The translations under genes were made by a program, and so were the position numbers. A model generated the notes under the pieces. That model was not told the origin of the DNA, made no database searches, and saw nothing but the letters and a program-made list of their open reading frames with translations. DNA of 64,000 bases from NCBI GenBank assembly GCA_019459285.1, contig JAIBEL010000048.1, forward strand, positions 92,923-156,922. The letters are read 5' to 3'. The stretch comes from Rhizobium sp. Its GTDB lineage: Bacteria; Pseudomonadota; Gammaproteobacteria; Burkholderiales; Thiobacillaceae. Positions within the stretch are counted from its first letter, which is position 1, and every line of letters starts with the position of its first letter. Positions 34,350 to 43,602 of the stretch are shown here, piece by piece.

Positions 34350-35372
34350 TCAGATGTTGTAGATGTCCGCCTTGTAGCGGGCCAGGTTGGCACGCTCGGA
34401 GAACCAGGCCACGGTCTTCGCCAGGCCGCGCTTCAGGCCGTCGCGACCGGCATGGGCCGGGCTCCAGCCGAACAATTCGCTGGCCTTGCGATTGTCCGCC
34501 CATAGGCGCTCGACCTCGGAATTCACCGGGCGCAGGCGCTGCTCGTCGGTCACCACGGTAATCTCGGCCCCCATCACCTCGCTGATCAGGGAGACGGTAT
34601 CGCCAATGGAGATTTCGAAGTTGCTGCCGAAATTGACCACCTCGCCCAGCCCGCCCTCGCCCTCCATAGCCGCGATGAAGGCGGCAACAGTGTCCTCGAC
34701 GTAGTTGAAGTCGCGGGTCGGCGAGACCGCGCCGAGGCGGATCTCGCGCATGCCGGATGCAATCTGGGTGATGATCGTCGGGATCACCGCACGCGCAGAC
34801 TGGCGCGGCCCGTAGGTGTTGAACGGACGGGCGATCACCACCGGCGTCTCAAAAGAGGCGTAGAAGGAATAGGCGAGCTGGTCCGCGCCGATCTTGCTCG
34901 CCGAATAAGGTGACTGACCCTGCAGCGGATGCTCCTCGGTAATGGGCACGAAGCGCGCGGTACCGTAGACCTCGCTCGTCGAGGTGTGTACGACCCGGGT
35001 GGCCCCGAGGTCACGGGCGGCCTGCAGGACGTTCAGGGTGCCTTTGACGTTGGTATCGATGTAGGTGTCCGGGGAGTGGTAGGAATACGGGATGGCGATC
35101 AACGCGGCGAGGTGCAACACCTTGTCGCAGCCGCGCATCGCCTGCCGTACTCCGTTGGGATCACGAATGTCGCCGGCGAAGATCTCGAGGTTTTCCTTGA
35201 TCTCGGGCGCGGCTTGGTCCAGCCATCCCCACGAGTTGAAGGAGTTGTACATGACGAATGCACGGACCTGGTAGCCGAGGCGGACCAGCGCTTCGGTCAG
35301 GTGGGAACCGATGAAGCCGTCCGCGCCGGTCACCAGCACCCTGGAATTGGATCGATCAGTCGATGAATTCAT
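34350..35372 (-). CDS. legB: LegB-type NAD-dependent GDP-GlcNAc 4,6-dehydratase
   Basis: 340-residue extended SDR. The NAD loop GADGFIG is at 16-22, VYG in the SxxxYG substrate loop near 130-137, and Tyr156-x3-Lys160 in SPYSASKIGADQLAYSF, with RPFNTYGPRQSARAVIPTII and RDFNYVEDT after it. FVMYNSFNSWGWLD near residue 40 is a typical LegB segment. It converts GDP-GlcNAc to the 4-keto-6-deoxy form, the first dedicated step. It is the first leg gene in the transcription direction and lies 18 bp after the FdtB-like gene, so it may be co-transcribed with it. Confidence 0.85.
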   Translation of the reverse strand: MNSSTDRSNSRVLVTGADGFIGSHLTEALVRLGYQVRAFVMYNSFNSWGWLDQAAPEIKENLEIFAGDIRDPNGVRQAMRGCDKVLHLAALIAIPYSYHSPDTYIDTNVKGTLNVLQAARDLGATRVVHTSTSEVYGTARFVPITEEHPLQGQSPYSASKIGADQLAYSFYASFETPVVIARPFNTYGPRQSARAVIPTIITQIASGMREIRLGAVSPTRDFNYVEDTVAAFIAAMEGEGGLGEVVNFGSNFEISIGDTVSLISEVMGAEITVVTDEQRLRPVNSEVERLWADNRKASELFGWSPAHAGRDGLKRGLAKTVAWFSERANLARYKADIYNI

Positions 35373-35390
35373 ATTGCCGTCCAGCCCTAA

Positions 35391-36479
35391 TTAGCCATCA
35401 AATTGATGCAAGATTTCGCAGACCTGCCGGATGTCTTCCCCGCTGTGGCCAACCGAAATCGGCAGACTCAGTTCGGTCGCGTGCAGTTCGTCCGCCAGCG
35501 GCCAGTCGCCAGTCAAAATGCCCTTCATGGCCTTCTGCTTGTGCGGCGGAATCGGGTAATGAATCTCGGTCTTGACGCCCCTCTCCAACAGCCCTTCGCG
35601 CAGTTCATCGCGGCGCGCATGGCGCACACCGAAGATATGGAAGACATCATATTCATCGTCACGGCGGCGTGGCAGGGCCAGCCAGCCAGGAAGGTGATCG
35701 AAATAAATCTCGGCCAGGGCGCGCTTGTGCTGCGTCATCTCCCCTAGATGGCGAAGTTTGACACGGAGCAGTGCGGCCTGCATTTCATCAAGGCGGGAAT
35801 TCACGCCCACATACTCGTTCACGTACTTCTGCTTGGAACCGTAGTTGCGCGTGTGGCGGAGGCGGTCAGCCAGTGCGTCGTCGTTGGTAACCACGGCACC
35901 CGCATCGCCAATGGCCCCAAGGTTCTTTGTGGGATAGAAGCTGAAGCAGCCCGCGTCACCAAAGGTGCCCGTCATCTGACCACTCAGCTTGGCGCCATGC
36001 GACTGCGCACAGTCTTCCACCAGCTTCAGGCCATGTTCCTTTGCGAAAGCGCAGATGGCATCCATGCGGCAGCTTTTGCCGAACAGGTGGGTGACGCAAA
36101 TCGCCCGGGCGTTGGACGTGAGCGCTGCGGGCAAGCACGCCGGATCCATATTGAAGGTCTCCAGATCGGGTTCCACCAGAACCGGCTTGTGTCCCGCCCG
36201 CACGATGGCGAGAATGGTCGCAATATACGTGTTGGACGCAACTAGAATCTCGCTGCCATGCGGCAGGTCGAGCGCGTTGATCGACAGAATGAGCGCATCT
36301 AGACCATTTGCCACCCCAATGCAGTGCTTCGCGCCTACAAATTGCGCAAACTCGGTCTCAAATGCGGCGACTTCCTGGCCCAGAACATACCATCCTGAGC
36401 GAATGACGCGGACAGCGGCTTGCTCCAACTCAGCCATAAAACTGGCATTGGAGCGGGTCAGGCTTTCATATTCAATCAT
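35391..36479 (-). CDS. FdtB/QdtB-like sugar 3-aminotransferase
   Basis: 362 residues. PLP lysine 185 is in FSFYPTKNLGAIGDAG, with VEDCAQSHGA at 154-163, IRSGWYVLGQEVAAFE and VKTEIHYPIPPHKQKAM. The pattern is of DegT enzymes that act on dTDP-3-keto-6-deoxyhexose. The immediate upstream gene is a broken FdtA/QdtA-type 3,4-ketoisomerase, the usual source of that substrate, so the pathway step may be lost or the enzyme may have changed substrate. About as long as and strongly similar in motifs to the protein at 11.75-12.85 kb; the two look like paralogues. Confidence 0.85.
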   Translation of the reverse strand: MIEYESLTRSNASFMAELEQAAVRVIRSGWYVLGQEVAAFETEFAQFVGAKHCIGVANGLDALILSINALDLPHGSEILVASNTYIATILAIVRAGHKPVLVEPDLETFNMDPACLPAALTSNARAICVTHLFGKSCRMDAICAFAKEHGLKLVEDCAQSHGAKLSGQMTGTFGDAGCFSFYPTKNLGAIGDAGAVVTNDDALADRLRHTRNYGSKQKYVNEYVGVNSRLDEMQAALLRVKLRHLGEMTQHKRALAEIYFDHLPGWLALPRRRDDEYDVFHIFGVRHARRDELREGLLERGVKTEIHYPIPPHKQKAMKGILTGDWPLADELHATELSLPISVGHSGEDIRQVCEILHQFDG

Positions 36480-36612
36480 TAGCCTTCACCAAAACAGCCA
36501 CGCTTGACCCTGGAACGTTGTTCATCATCTTCCATTTTTGAGTTCGTTCATTCCACGAATCACTCGGAAAATGAAATTGCGGCAAGTCCAATTTATCGGG
36601 CGTACGGTTCAT
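36472..36612 (-). CDS. Small ORF coupled to the aminotransferase
   Basis: A 46-codon frame from ATG 36612 to TGA at 36472-36474, protein starting MNRTPDKLDLPQFHFPSDSW. It overlaps the end of the broken ketoisomerase and the first 8 bases of the aminotransferase gene. Codon content looks protein-like (no rare-codon runs, mixed polar and hydrophobic residues) but no family is recognised. It could be a real short protein, a translational coupler, or the tail of a decayed gene. Confidence 0.35.
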   Translation of the reverse strand: MNRTPDKLDLPQFHFPSDSWNERTQKWKMMNNVPGSSVAVLVKAND

Positions 36613-36964
36613 CGATGTAATCGTTTCGGTCATATGGCTCCGAGGCAAACACTAACAAAACAGCATCCTTATCAAATTTCATGGTGGCCAGTCTATTGGC
36701 TCGACCAGCAGCCCGAGATTGGGGCGCGTCAGAACCACATCTTCTTTGACAACCCCGTTGTCCATATGAATAACCACTCTGCCGTGTATTGCGACAAGGA
36801 ACTGCCTCGTGCGATGGTGACGGTGGCCGCCACGCAAGCATTCGTCCGCGCCGGTTATCCAGAAAGTGCGTTTAACTTTTAATGGGAGTACATCCTGGGC
36901 CACCGTAAGTGCCACGAGCATCCTCGAAATGGGGTAGTTCGATTATCGGGAAGGCACATGTCAT
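36593..36964 (-). pseudogene. FdtA/QdtA-type sugar 3,4-ketoisomerase with two compensating frameshifts
   Basis: A WxcM-like cupin gene of about 124 codons. It opens at ATG 36964 with a GGAGA ribosome site (MTCAFPIIELPHFEDARG). After about 18 codons the homology moves to another frame near 36910 (LTVAQDVLPLKVKRTFWI, then CLRGGHRHHRTRQFLVAIHG, the cupin histidines of FdtA). It returns to the first frame near 36683 (MKFDKDAVLLVFASEPYDRNDY), ending at TAA 36593. A single extra base at 36910 and one missing near 36683 would explain both shifts. The intact enzyme isomerises dTDP-4-keto-6-deoxyglucose for 3-amino sugar synthesis. As read here it cannot be translated whole; sequencing error is the main alternative. 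Confidence 0.7.
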
Positions 36965-37509
36965 TGCAAATTCTCCAGATCAACCTGCCCACCCGAAAAT
37001 GGGAAATACTCAAAGCTAGCCACTTCTATCCAGCCACAATGTAAAAAAGTCAGCATCAACATTCTTTTGATAAGGGATGGAGCAAGAAGTGAATGTAACC
37101 GCTCGGAGTCAACCCAATTGCCGAGGGCCCAATTTAAGAATATAGCAACATGGAGGCAACAAACCCTATTAACCGGCCTCTAGGTTGCAAGCCCGGACAG
37201 CCTACAACCTCTTCAGCATCCTTTCTTGCTTACTAATCAGAAACCTTGAAAAGCAGGCACCATACCGGGCGGGTGACGTCGGTGATCAGGACCTTCCCCA
37301 GCTTACGAGACGAGAGCAAAAGCAGCGATTCCAGAAAAATCCATGCGTTATTTTACCTTGTGAGACGATCATAAACAAAGCTGTTCATGTGGGGCGAGAA
37401 AGCATGGGCACACATTGCTCCAAGTATTGGCTCCATTCTGGAGGCGGCCTGGGACAGCCATGACCGGGCACACAAACCATTCAGGGCCAACAATCCTGTT
37501 AGCCATCGC
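36961..37509. other. Gene-poor AT-richer stretch between the broken ketoisomerase and the O-antigen ligase gene
   Basis: About 545 bp with no recognisable full gene. On the minus strand a 33-codon frame (37062 to 36961) ends in a 4-bp ATGA overlap with the ketoisomerase start (ending GGQVDLENLQ), suggesting it is the 3' remnant of an upstream coupled gene. The remainder has stops in all frames and no convincing terminator. With the neighbouring pseudogene it reads as a decayed segment of the glycan locus. Confidence 0.5.
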
Positions 37510-38718
37510 TTAGCGCGCAGATGAAACCGCAATCAGCCACCAGATCAACAATGACCAGTATGCTGAATAAAGTGCGCTGTGGGTGTTTAGGGGGAACAGC
37601 CAGGAAAACGCTCCCAGCCATGACACCCACGCTAACGGAAAATCCGATATTCCCCGGCTTGTCCGAATAAAAAGAACAAAAAACACCAGTAATCCTGCCA
37701 ACCCGATAAGCCCCGTTTCAGATCCCACCTCCAGCAACAATTGGTGGGCATAGATCTGCCCCGTACCGTCAGGACTAAGAAAAGGATCCCCTGCCTCGGC
37801 AAATTGGGGATAGGCGTAGCGATACGAGCGAACACCCGCGCCATTAACCGGATAATTCTCCAACACAGTAGCCGCGTTGCGCCACAAATGCAGACGCAGT
37901 GAACTGGCGGCATCCAGCCCTTCGTAACTGAAGTCCATCGCTTCTATGGACTGGTTCATGCGCTGGGCAAACTTGGGGTTGACCTGATAGGTTCCAAACC
38001 CCGCCACGACGGCGATCAGCATAATGGGAACCAATAGCCGGGCCGGATGAAAACCCAGCCGCCTGGCGTACACCCAACTCCACATCAGGGTGGCGATGGC
38101 GAAGACGATCCAGCTTTCGCGGTTGCTGGCGAGCAGAACGACCGTTGCGGTGCCGAGCCAGGCCAAAGCCAGTTGCCATTTGGCGCCATGACGGGAAACA
38201 TATTCCCACACGATGGGCGACAGCATGGCAAGCGTCAGGCCGAGCTTCCAGTCGTGCGGACCATAGAGGCCATTCAGCCGTTCGGGGTAGGCATAGCCAA
38301 GCAGGTCGTAGCCGACTGCGGCCTGGATCAGGGCATCCAGGGTCCAGAAAAGCATCAGCCACGCCGACAGTTTGAGCAGACGCTGGCGCGCGCGATCTTC
38401 GTGCAGCATCCAGATCAGATAGATGCCGGCAAAGTAAATACGCGGGTAGGTGAGCGCGGTACTGAGCGATTTGGTGAACCAGATGGAATCCGGCACCGAC
38501 AGCGCCATGGGAATCCAGATGCACAGGAACAGCAGGCTGAAGGTCTTGGCGCCGCCTTCCCACACGACCTGCTTGCCATGTCGCCAGATCAGCATGCCGC
38601 CCAGGATGGCCATGATGAACACGGGCAATTCGGACGAACGGCCGAACGGCAGCAGCAGGAGGAACGACCAGGCGAGGACGACGGGCGGCCACGTTGCAGG
38701 GCGGAACAAGGATTTCAT
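37510..38718 (-). CDS. O-antigen ligase/polymerase (Wzy_C superfamily)
   Basis: 402 residues, strongly hydrophobic, about 10-12 membrane helices. The large periplasmic loop has FSYEGLDAASSLRLHLWRNA and YPVNGAGVRSYRYAYPQF followed by GQIYAHQLLLEVGSETGLIGL, the Wzy_C pattern with the arginines and the H-x3-E segment used by ligases such as WaaL. LLASNRESWIVF precedes it. It either polymerises repeat units or ligates glycan to lipid A-core (or protein) at the periplasmic face. Wzy and WaaL cannot be told apart by sequence here. Confidence 0.85.
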   Translation of the reverse strand: MKSLFRPATWPPVVLAWSFLLLLPFGRSSELPVFIMAILGGMLIWRHGKQVVWEGGAKTFSLLFLCIWIPMALSVPDSIWFTKSLSTALTYPRIYFAGIYLIWMLHEDRARQRLLKLSAWLMLFWTLDALIQAAVGYDLLGYAYPERLNGLYGPHDWKLGLTLAMLSPIVWEYVSRHGAKWQLALAWLGTATVVLLASNRESWIVFAIATLMWSWVYARRLGFHPARLLVPIMLIAVVAGFGTYQVNPKFAQRMNQSIEAMDFSYEGLDAASSLRLHLWRNAATVLENYPVNGAGVRSYRYAYPQFAEAGDPFLSPDGTGQIYAHQLLLEVGSETGLIGLAGLLVFFVLFIRTSRGISDFPLAWVSWLGAFSWLFPLNTHSALYSAYWSLLIWWLIAVSSAR

Positions 38719-38786
38719 CGCTAGACTTTATCGACGGATGCACCGTGCATCCGGCAGGGTGGATAGTACCGCACGACTCCGGACTT

Positions 38787-40598
38787 TCATGCAATGAAAG
38801 CCAGCGGGTCCGACTGGTCGGCGGGTTTTTCTCCCTCACCTTCGACGAAGATGCGGTGCCAGACGGCAAAGCTGAGCAGCGTCCATATCGCACTGCCATG
38901 CCGGCCACCCTGCTGTTGTGCACGCAGCAGCTTGCGGACCTCGGACGAGTCGAACCAGGCACGGATCCCGTCCGCGTCCGGCAGGACTTTGAGCAGCGTC
39001 TGCAAACGCTCGCCGCGCAGCCAGTCGTTTACCGGCACGGTAAAGCCTTTCTTGCGCGCCCATAGATGCTCGCGTGGCAAATAGCGCTCGCCCCACAGCC
39101 GCAGGAAGCGCTTGCCGGTGCGTCCCTCGATCTTGTAAGCGTCCGGCAGCGCCAGGCCGAATTCGACCACCCGGTGGTCGAGGAACGGTACCCGGCCTTC
39201 GATGCCCCAGGCCATCAGCATGCGGTCGGCCTTAGTCAAGAGGTCGTCCGGCAGCCAGGTTTCCAGATCCACACATTGCATGCGCTGCAGCCGTGTCCAC
39301 TGCCGCGGGGTGCGCTGCCACGCCTGCTGGAAGGGCTGCCGCCAGCCGGGCAAGGCTTCGGCCAGCCGCGGGCTGAACAATGCAGCGCGGGTGCCGTCGA
39401 AGACGCCCTTGCTGCGGAAGCCGCCGCCGCCGGGGACACGCATCGCCGCCCAGGCTCGCTTGATCCAGGGTGCCCGATAACGCCCGTAACCAGCGAACAC
39501 TTCATCCCCGCCTTCGCCGGAAAACACCACTTTCAGTTCTGCGCCGGCCTGTTCGGCCAGCATCGACACCGGCAAATTGGCATAGTCCGCAGTGAGGTCG
39601 TCGGCCGCCCAGATGCTGCGCGGCAGGCAGTTCAGCATGTCGTCGGCACTCACCTCGAATACGCTGTGGCGGGTATGGAACTGCTCGGCGACACGCTGTG
39701 CTGCGTCAAGCTCGTTGTGCACCGAACTGCCCGGGAAGCCCACCGAAAACGTACGCAGGGGCTCAGTCATCCGGTTCGCCAGCATGGCGGCCAGCAAGGA
39801 AGAATCGACGCCCCCCGAGAGGAACAGGCCCAGCGGGACGTCGGCACGCATATGGATGTCCATCACGTCCTGCATCAAGACGTCGAAATACTCCAGCGCA
39901 TCGTACAAACCAAGATCGAGCGGGGTGACCTGCAACGGCGACCAGTAGGCATGCAATTCGATCGCCAGGGTACGGGGATCGATCCGGGCCAGGTGCGCAG
40001 GCGGCAATTTCGCCACGCCCTGCAGGAGCGTCCGCGGTGCGCAGGTGAAATTGGACTGCAGGAGCTGTGCAAGACCCTGCGGATCGACCTCGGGTTTCCC
40101 CAACCAGGGCAACAGTGCCTTGATCTCGGATGCAAACGCCAGCCCCCGGCTATCGCGGCAGTAGTAAAGCGGCTTGATGCCCAACCGGTCGCGCGCCAGG
40201 ATCAGTTCGCCGCGCTGGATATCGTGGAGCGCGAAGGCAAACATGCCTTGCAGGCGATCAAGGAAGCCGATGCCCCAGGCCTCGTAGCCGTGCAGGATGG
40301 TTTCGCAGTCGGAATGCGTGGCGAAGCGGTGGCCGAGCGTTTCCAGTTCGGAACGCAATTCGCGGTAATTATAGATCTCGCCGTTGGCGACCAGAATGAG
40401 GCTGCGGTCCTCGTTGTAGAGCGGCTGCGCGCCGCCCTCCAGATCGATGATGGCAAGCCGCGTATGCAACAGGCCGACATTGCCGGCCACATGCCTGCCC
40501 TGCCCGTCCGGCCCGCGATGGGCGAGGCGCCGCGCCATGTCGTCAAGCAGGGCCGCCTCGATCGGATTGGCTGAAACGACGCCTGCGATCCCGCACAT
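38787..40598 (-). CDS. asnB: Asparagine synthase-like glutamine amidotransferase (copy 2)
   Basis: 603 residues. MCGIAGVV gives Cys2 as glutaminase nucleophile, with LAHRGPDGQG, LAIIDLEGGAQPLYNEDRS and GEIYNYRELR. The synthetase half has the PP-loop LSGGVDSSLLAAML, FSGEGGDEVFAGYGRY and DHRVVEFGLALPD. It is shorter than, and diverged from, copy 1 at 6.1-8.0 kb. It directly follows hisG (52-bp gap) and begins the glycan locus. True asparagine synthesis or amidation of a sugar acid are both possible; having two copies within a glycan locus favours the latter for at least one. Confidence 0.9.
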   Translation of the reverse strand: MCGIAGVVSANPIEAALLDDMARRLAHRGPDGQGRHVAGNVGLLHTRLAIIDLEGGAQPLYNEDRSLILVANGEIYNYRELRSELETLGHRFATHSDCETILHGYEAWGIGFLDRLQGMFAFALHDIQRGELILARDRLGIKPLYYCRDSRGLAFASEIKALLPWLGKPEVDPQGLAQLLQSNFTCAPRTLLQGVAKLPPAHLARIDPRTLAIELHAYWSPLQVTPLDLGLYDALEYFDVLMQDVMDIHMRADVPLGLFLSGGVDSSLLAAMLANRMTEPLRTFSVGFPGSSVHNELDAAQRVAEQFHTRHSVFEVSADDMLNCLPRSIWAADDLTADYANLPVSMLAEQAGAELKVVFSGEGGDEVFAGYGRYRAPWIKRAWAAMRVPGGGGFRSKGVFDGTRAALFSPRLAEALPGWRQPFQQAWQRTPRQWTRLQRMQCVDLETWLPDDLLTKADRMLMAWGIEGRVPFLDHRVVEFGLALPDAYKIEGRTGKRFLRLWGERYLPREHLWARKKGFTVPVNDWLRGERLQTLLKVLPDADGIRAWFDSSEVRKLLRAQQQGGRHGSAIWTLLSFAVWHRIFVEGEGEKPADQSDPLAFIA

Positions 40599-40650
40599 GC
40601 TAATTCCCTGCCGCGCGCCGGTATTCGATCGTCACGGCGTGCGGAACGCT

Positions 40651-41319
40651 TTAACGCGGGCTGCCGGCGGCGACAGCCGAAGTGAACGCATCGATTACCG
40701 GCTGGATCAGGTTCCGCTTGAGCTTGAGTGCGGCCTGGTTCACGACCAGGCGCGAACTGATGTCGCTGATGTGCTCGACCGCAACAAGCCCGTTGGCCTT
40801 GAGCGTGCCGCCGGTGGAAACGAGATCGACGATGACGTCGGACAGTCCGACCAGCGGCGCCAGCTCCATCGAGCCATACAGCTTGATGAGGTCGATGTGC
40901 ACGCCCTTGCTGGCGAAATGGTCGCGTGCCGCGTTGACGTACTTGGTCGCGACGCGGATGCGCGCACCCTGCTTCACCGTCCCGGCATAGTCGTAGCCTT
41001 CGCGTACCGCGACCATCATGCGGCAGCGTGCGATCTGCAGATCGAGCGGTTGATAGAGGCCGTTGCCGCCATGTTCGTTGAGCACGTCCTTTCCGGCGAT
41101 GCCGAGATCGGCGGCACCATATTGCACGTAGGTCGGTACATCGCTCGCTCGCACGATGATGAGGCGCACATCGGCGCGGTTGGTACCGATGATGAGCTTG
41201 CGCGAGGACTCGGGGTTCTCGGTCGGCGTGATGCCCGCCGCCGCCAGCAGCGGCAGCGTTTCTTCGAAGATCCGGCCCTTGGACAGGGCCAACGTGATGC
41301 CGGAGTTGCTCATGTTCAA
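40651..41319 (-). CDS. hisG: ATP phosphoribosyltransferase, short form
   Basis: 222 residues, the short HisG form that lacks the C-terminal regulatory domain and needs HisZ as partner. [50 protein letters not shown] and the PRPP loop region [18 protein letters not shown] are diagnostic. It catalyses the first step of histidine synthesis. The start is ATG 41319, with a second ATG at 41313. It lies 9 bp after murA, but the usual hisD does not follow: the next gene is asnB of the glycan locus. Confidence 0.92.
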   Translation of the reverse strand: MNMSNSGITLALSKGRIFEETLPLLAAAGITPTENPESSRKLIIGTNRADVRLIIVRASDVPTYVQYGAADLGIAGKDVLNEHGGNGLYQPLDLQIARCRMMVAVREGYDYAGTVKQGARIRVATKYVNAARDHFASKGVHIDLIKLYGSMELAPLVGLSDVIVDLVSTGGTLKANGLVAVEHISDISSRLVVNQAALKLKRNLIQPVIDAFTSAVAAGSPR

Positions 41320-41328
41320 TGTCTGTCT

Positions 41329-42582
<1,254 letters not shown>

Positions 42583-42819
42583 TCAGCGGGCGGCCCAGTC
42601 TTCGGGGGCGTAGGTCTTCATCGACAGCGCATGGATCTGCGCGTGCATGCGGGTGCCGAGCGCATCATAGACCAGCCGGTGCTGCTGGATCATGTTCTTG
42701 CCGCTGAAGGCCGGGCTGACGATCACCGCCTGGAAATGCTGGCCGTCGCCGTCCAGTTCGATGTGGTCGCACGGCAGTTTCTCGGTGATCCAGCCTTTGA
42801 TGTCGTCGGGAGTAACCAT
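42583..42819 (-). CDS. ibaG: BolA/IbaG-family protein
   Basis: 78 residues. The core IKGWITEKLPCDHIELDGDG followed by HFQAVIVSPAFSGKNMIQQHRLVYDALG is the BolA fold, with the conserved histidine in the HxR motif (QQHRLVY) that helps bind Fe-S clusters with a monothiol glutaredoxin. The location directly before murA is the standard place for IbaG (YrbA). The role in gamma-proteobacteria is linked to iron-sulfur trafficking and acid or envelope stress. ATG 42819; stop abuts the murA start. Confidence 0.9.
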   Translation of the reverse strand: MVTPDDIKGWITEKLPCDHIELDGDGQHFQAVIVSPAFSGKNMIQQHRLVYDALGTRMHAQIHALSMKTYAPEDWAAR

Positions 42820-42846
42820 GCTTGTCTTGCCTCGTCTTTCGCAATA

Positions 42847-43602
42847 CTAATGTCTGAGCTTGTAGCCGCTCTTCAGCAGCATCAGGGTGAGCGCGGATAT
42901 TGCCACAAAGCAGGCACCGGCGACCAGCAGGCCAAGCCCGGGATCGGTATCGGACTGGCCCACGAAGGCATAGCGGAAACCGTCGATCAGATAGAACACC
43001 GGATTGACGCGCGACACGGCCTGCCAGAAGGGCGGCAGCGAGTGGATCGAGTAGAACACGCCGGACAGGAAGGTGAGCGGCAGGATGAGGAAATTCTGGA
43101 ACGCCGCCAGTTGGTCGTATTTTTCCGCCCAGATACCCGCCACGATGCCGACCGCAGCCATGATGGCACAGGCCAGCAGCGCGTACGCCAACAGCCAAAC
43201 CGGATGCGGCAGTTGAAATGGCGCATACCACAGGGTCACCGCCCATACGCCGAGCCCGACGATCAGCCCGCGCAGGATCGCCGCGCCGAGATAGGCCAGG
43301 AAGAATTCCAGATACGACAGCGGCGGCAGCAGCACGAACACGATATTGCCCTGCATCTTCGACTGGATGAGGCTGGACGAACTGTTGGAGAAGGCATTCT
43401 GCAGCATGCTCATCATTACCAGTCCCGGCACCAGGAAGCTGGTGTACGAAACGCCGGGATAGACCTCGACATGCGCTTCAAGAACATGCGAGAAGATCAG
43501 GAGATACAGCAGCGCCGTCACCACCGGGGCGACTACGGTCTGCACCACCACTTTCCAGAAGCGCAGCAGTTCCTTGTAAAACAGCGCCGAGAATCCGCTC
43601 AT
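42847..43602 (-). CDS. ABC-2 type transporter permease (YadH-like)
   Basis: 251 residues from ATG 43602 (MSGFSALFYKELLRFWKV), overlapping the ATPase stop by 4 bp; a longer start would be read through the neighbour. Six membrane helices are visible, with the ABC-2 signature LPLTFLSGVFYSIHSLPPFWQAVSRVNPVFYLIDGFRYAFVG near residue 170-215. It pairs with the following ATPase upstream to form an exporter similar to YadGH of E. coli. Substrate is not known. Position between mla genes and ibaG-murA is common in betaproteobacteria. Confidence 0.88.
   Translation of the reverse strand: MSGFSALFYKELLRFWKVVVQTVVAPVVTALLYLLIFSHVLEAHVEVYPGVSYTSFLVPGLVMMSMLQNAFSNSSSSLIQSKMQGNIVFVLLPPLSYLEFFLAYLGAAILRGLIVGLGVWAVTLWYAPFQLPHPVWLLAYALLACAIMAAVGIVAGIWAEKYDQLAAFQNFLILPLTFLSGVFYSIHSLPPFWQAVSRVNPVFYLIDGFRYAFVGQSDTDPGLGLLVAGACFVAISALTLMLLKSGYKLRH

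Noticed and set aside
23595..35372. Flagellin glycosylation island
   Set aside because: Although the genes resemble Campylobacter ptm/leg genes, there is no flagellin, Maf transferase or flagellar gene in the window, and the flanks are O-antigen-type.
1..40598. Exosortase (XrtA/PEP-CTERM) exopolysaccharide locus, suggested by the amidotransferases and GT4 genes
   Set aside because: No exosortase, PEP-CTERM protein, chain-length determinant or Wza-like gene was seen.
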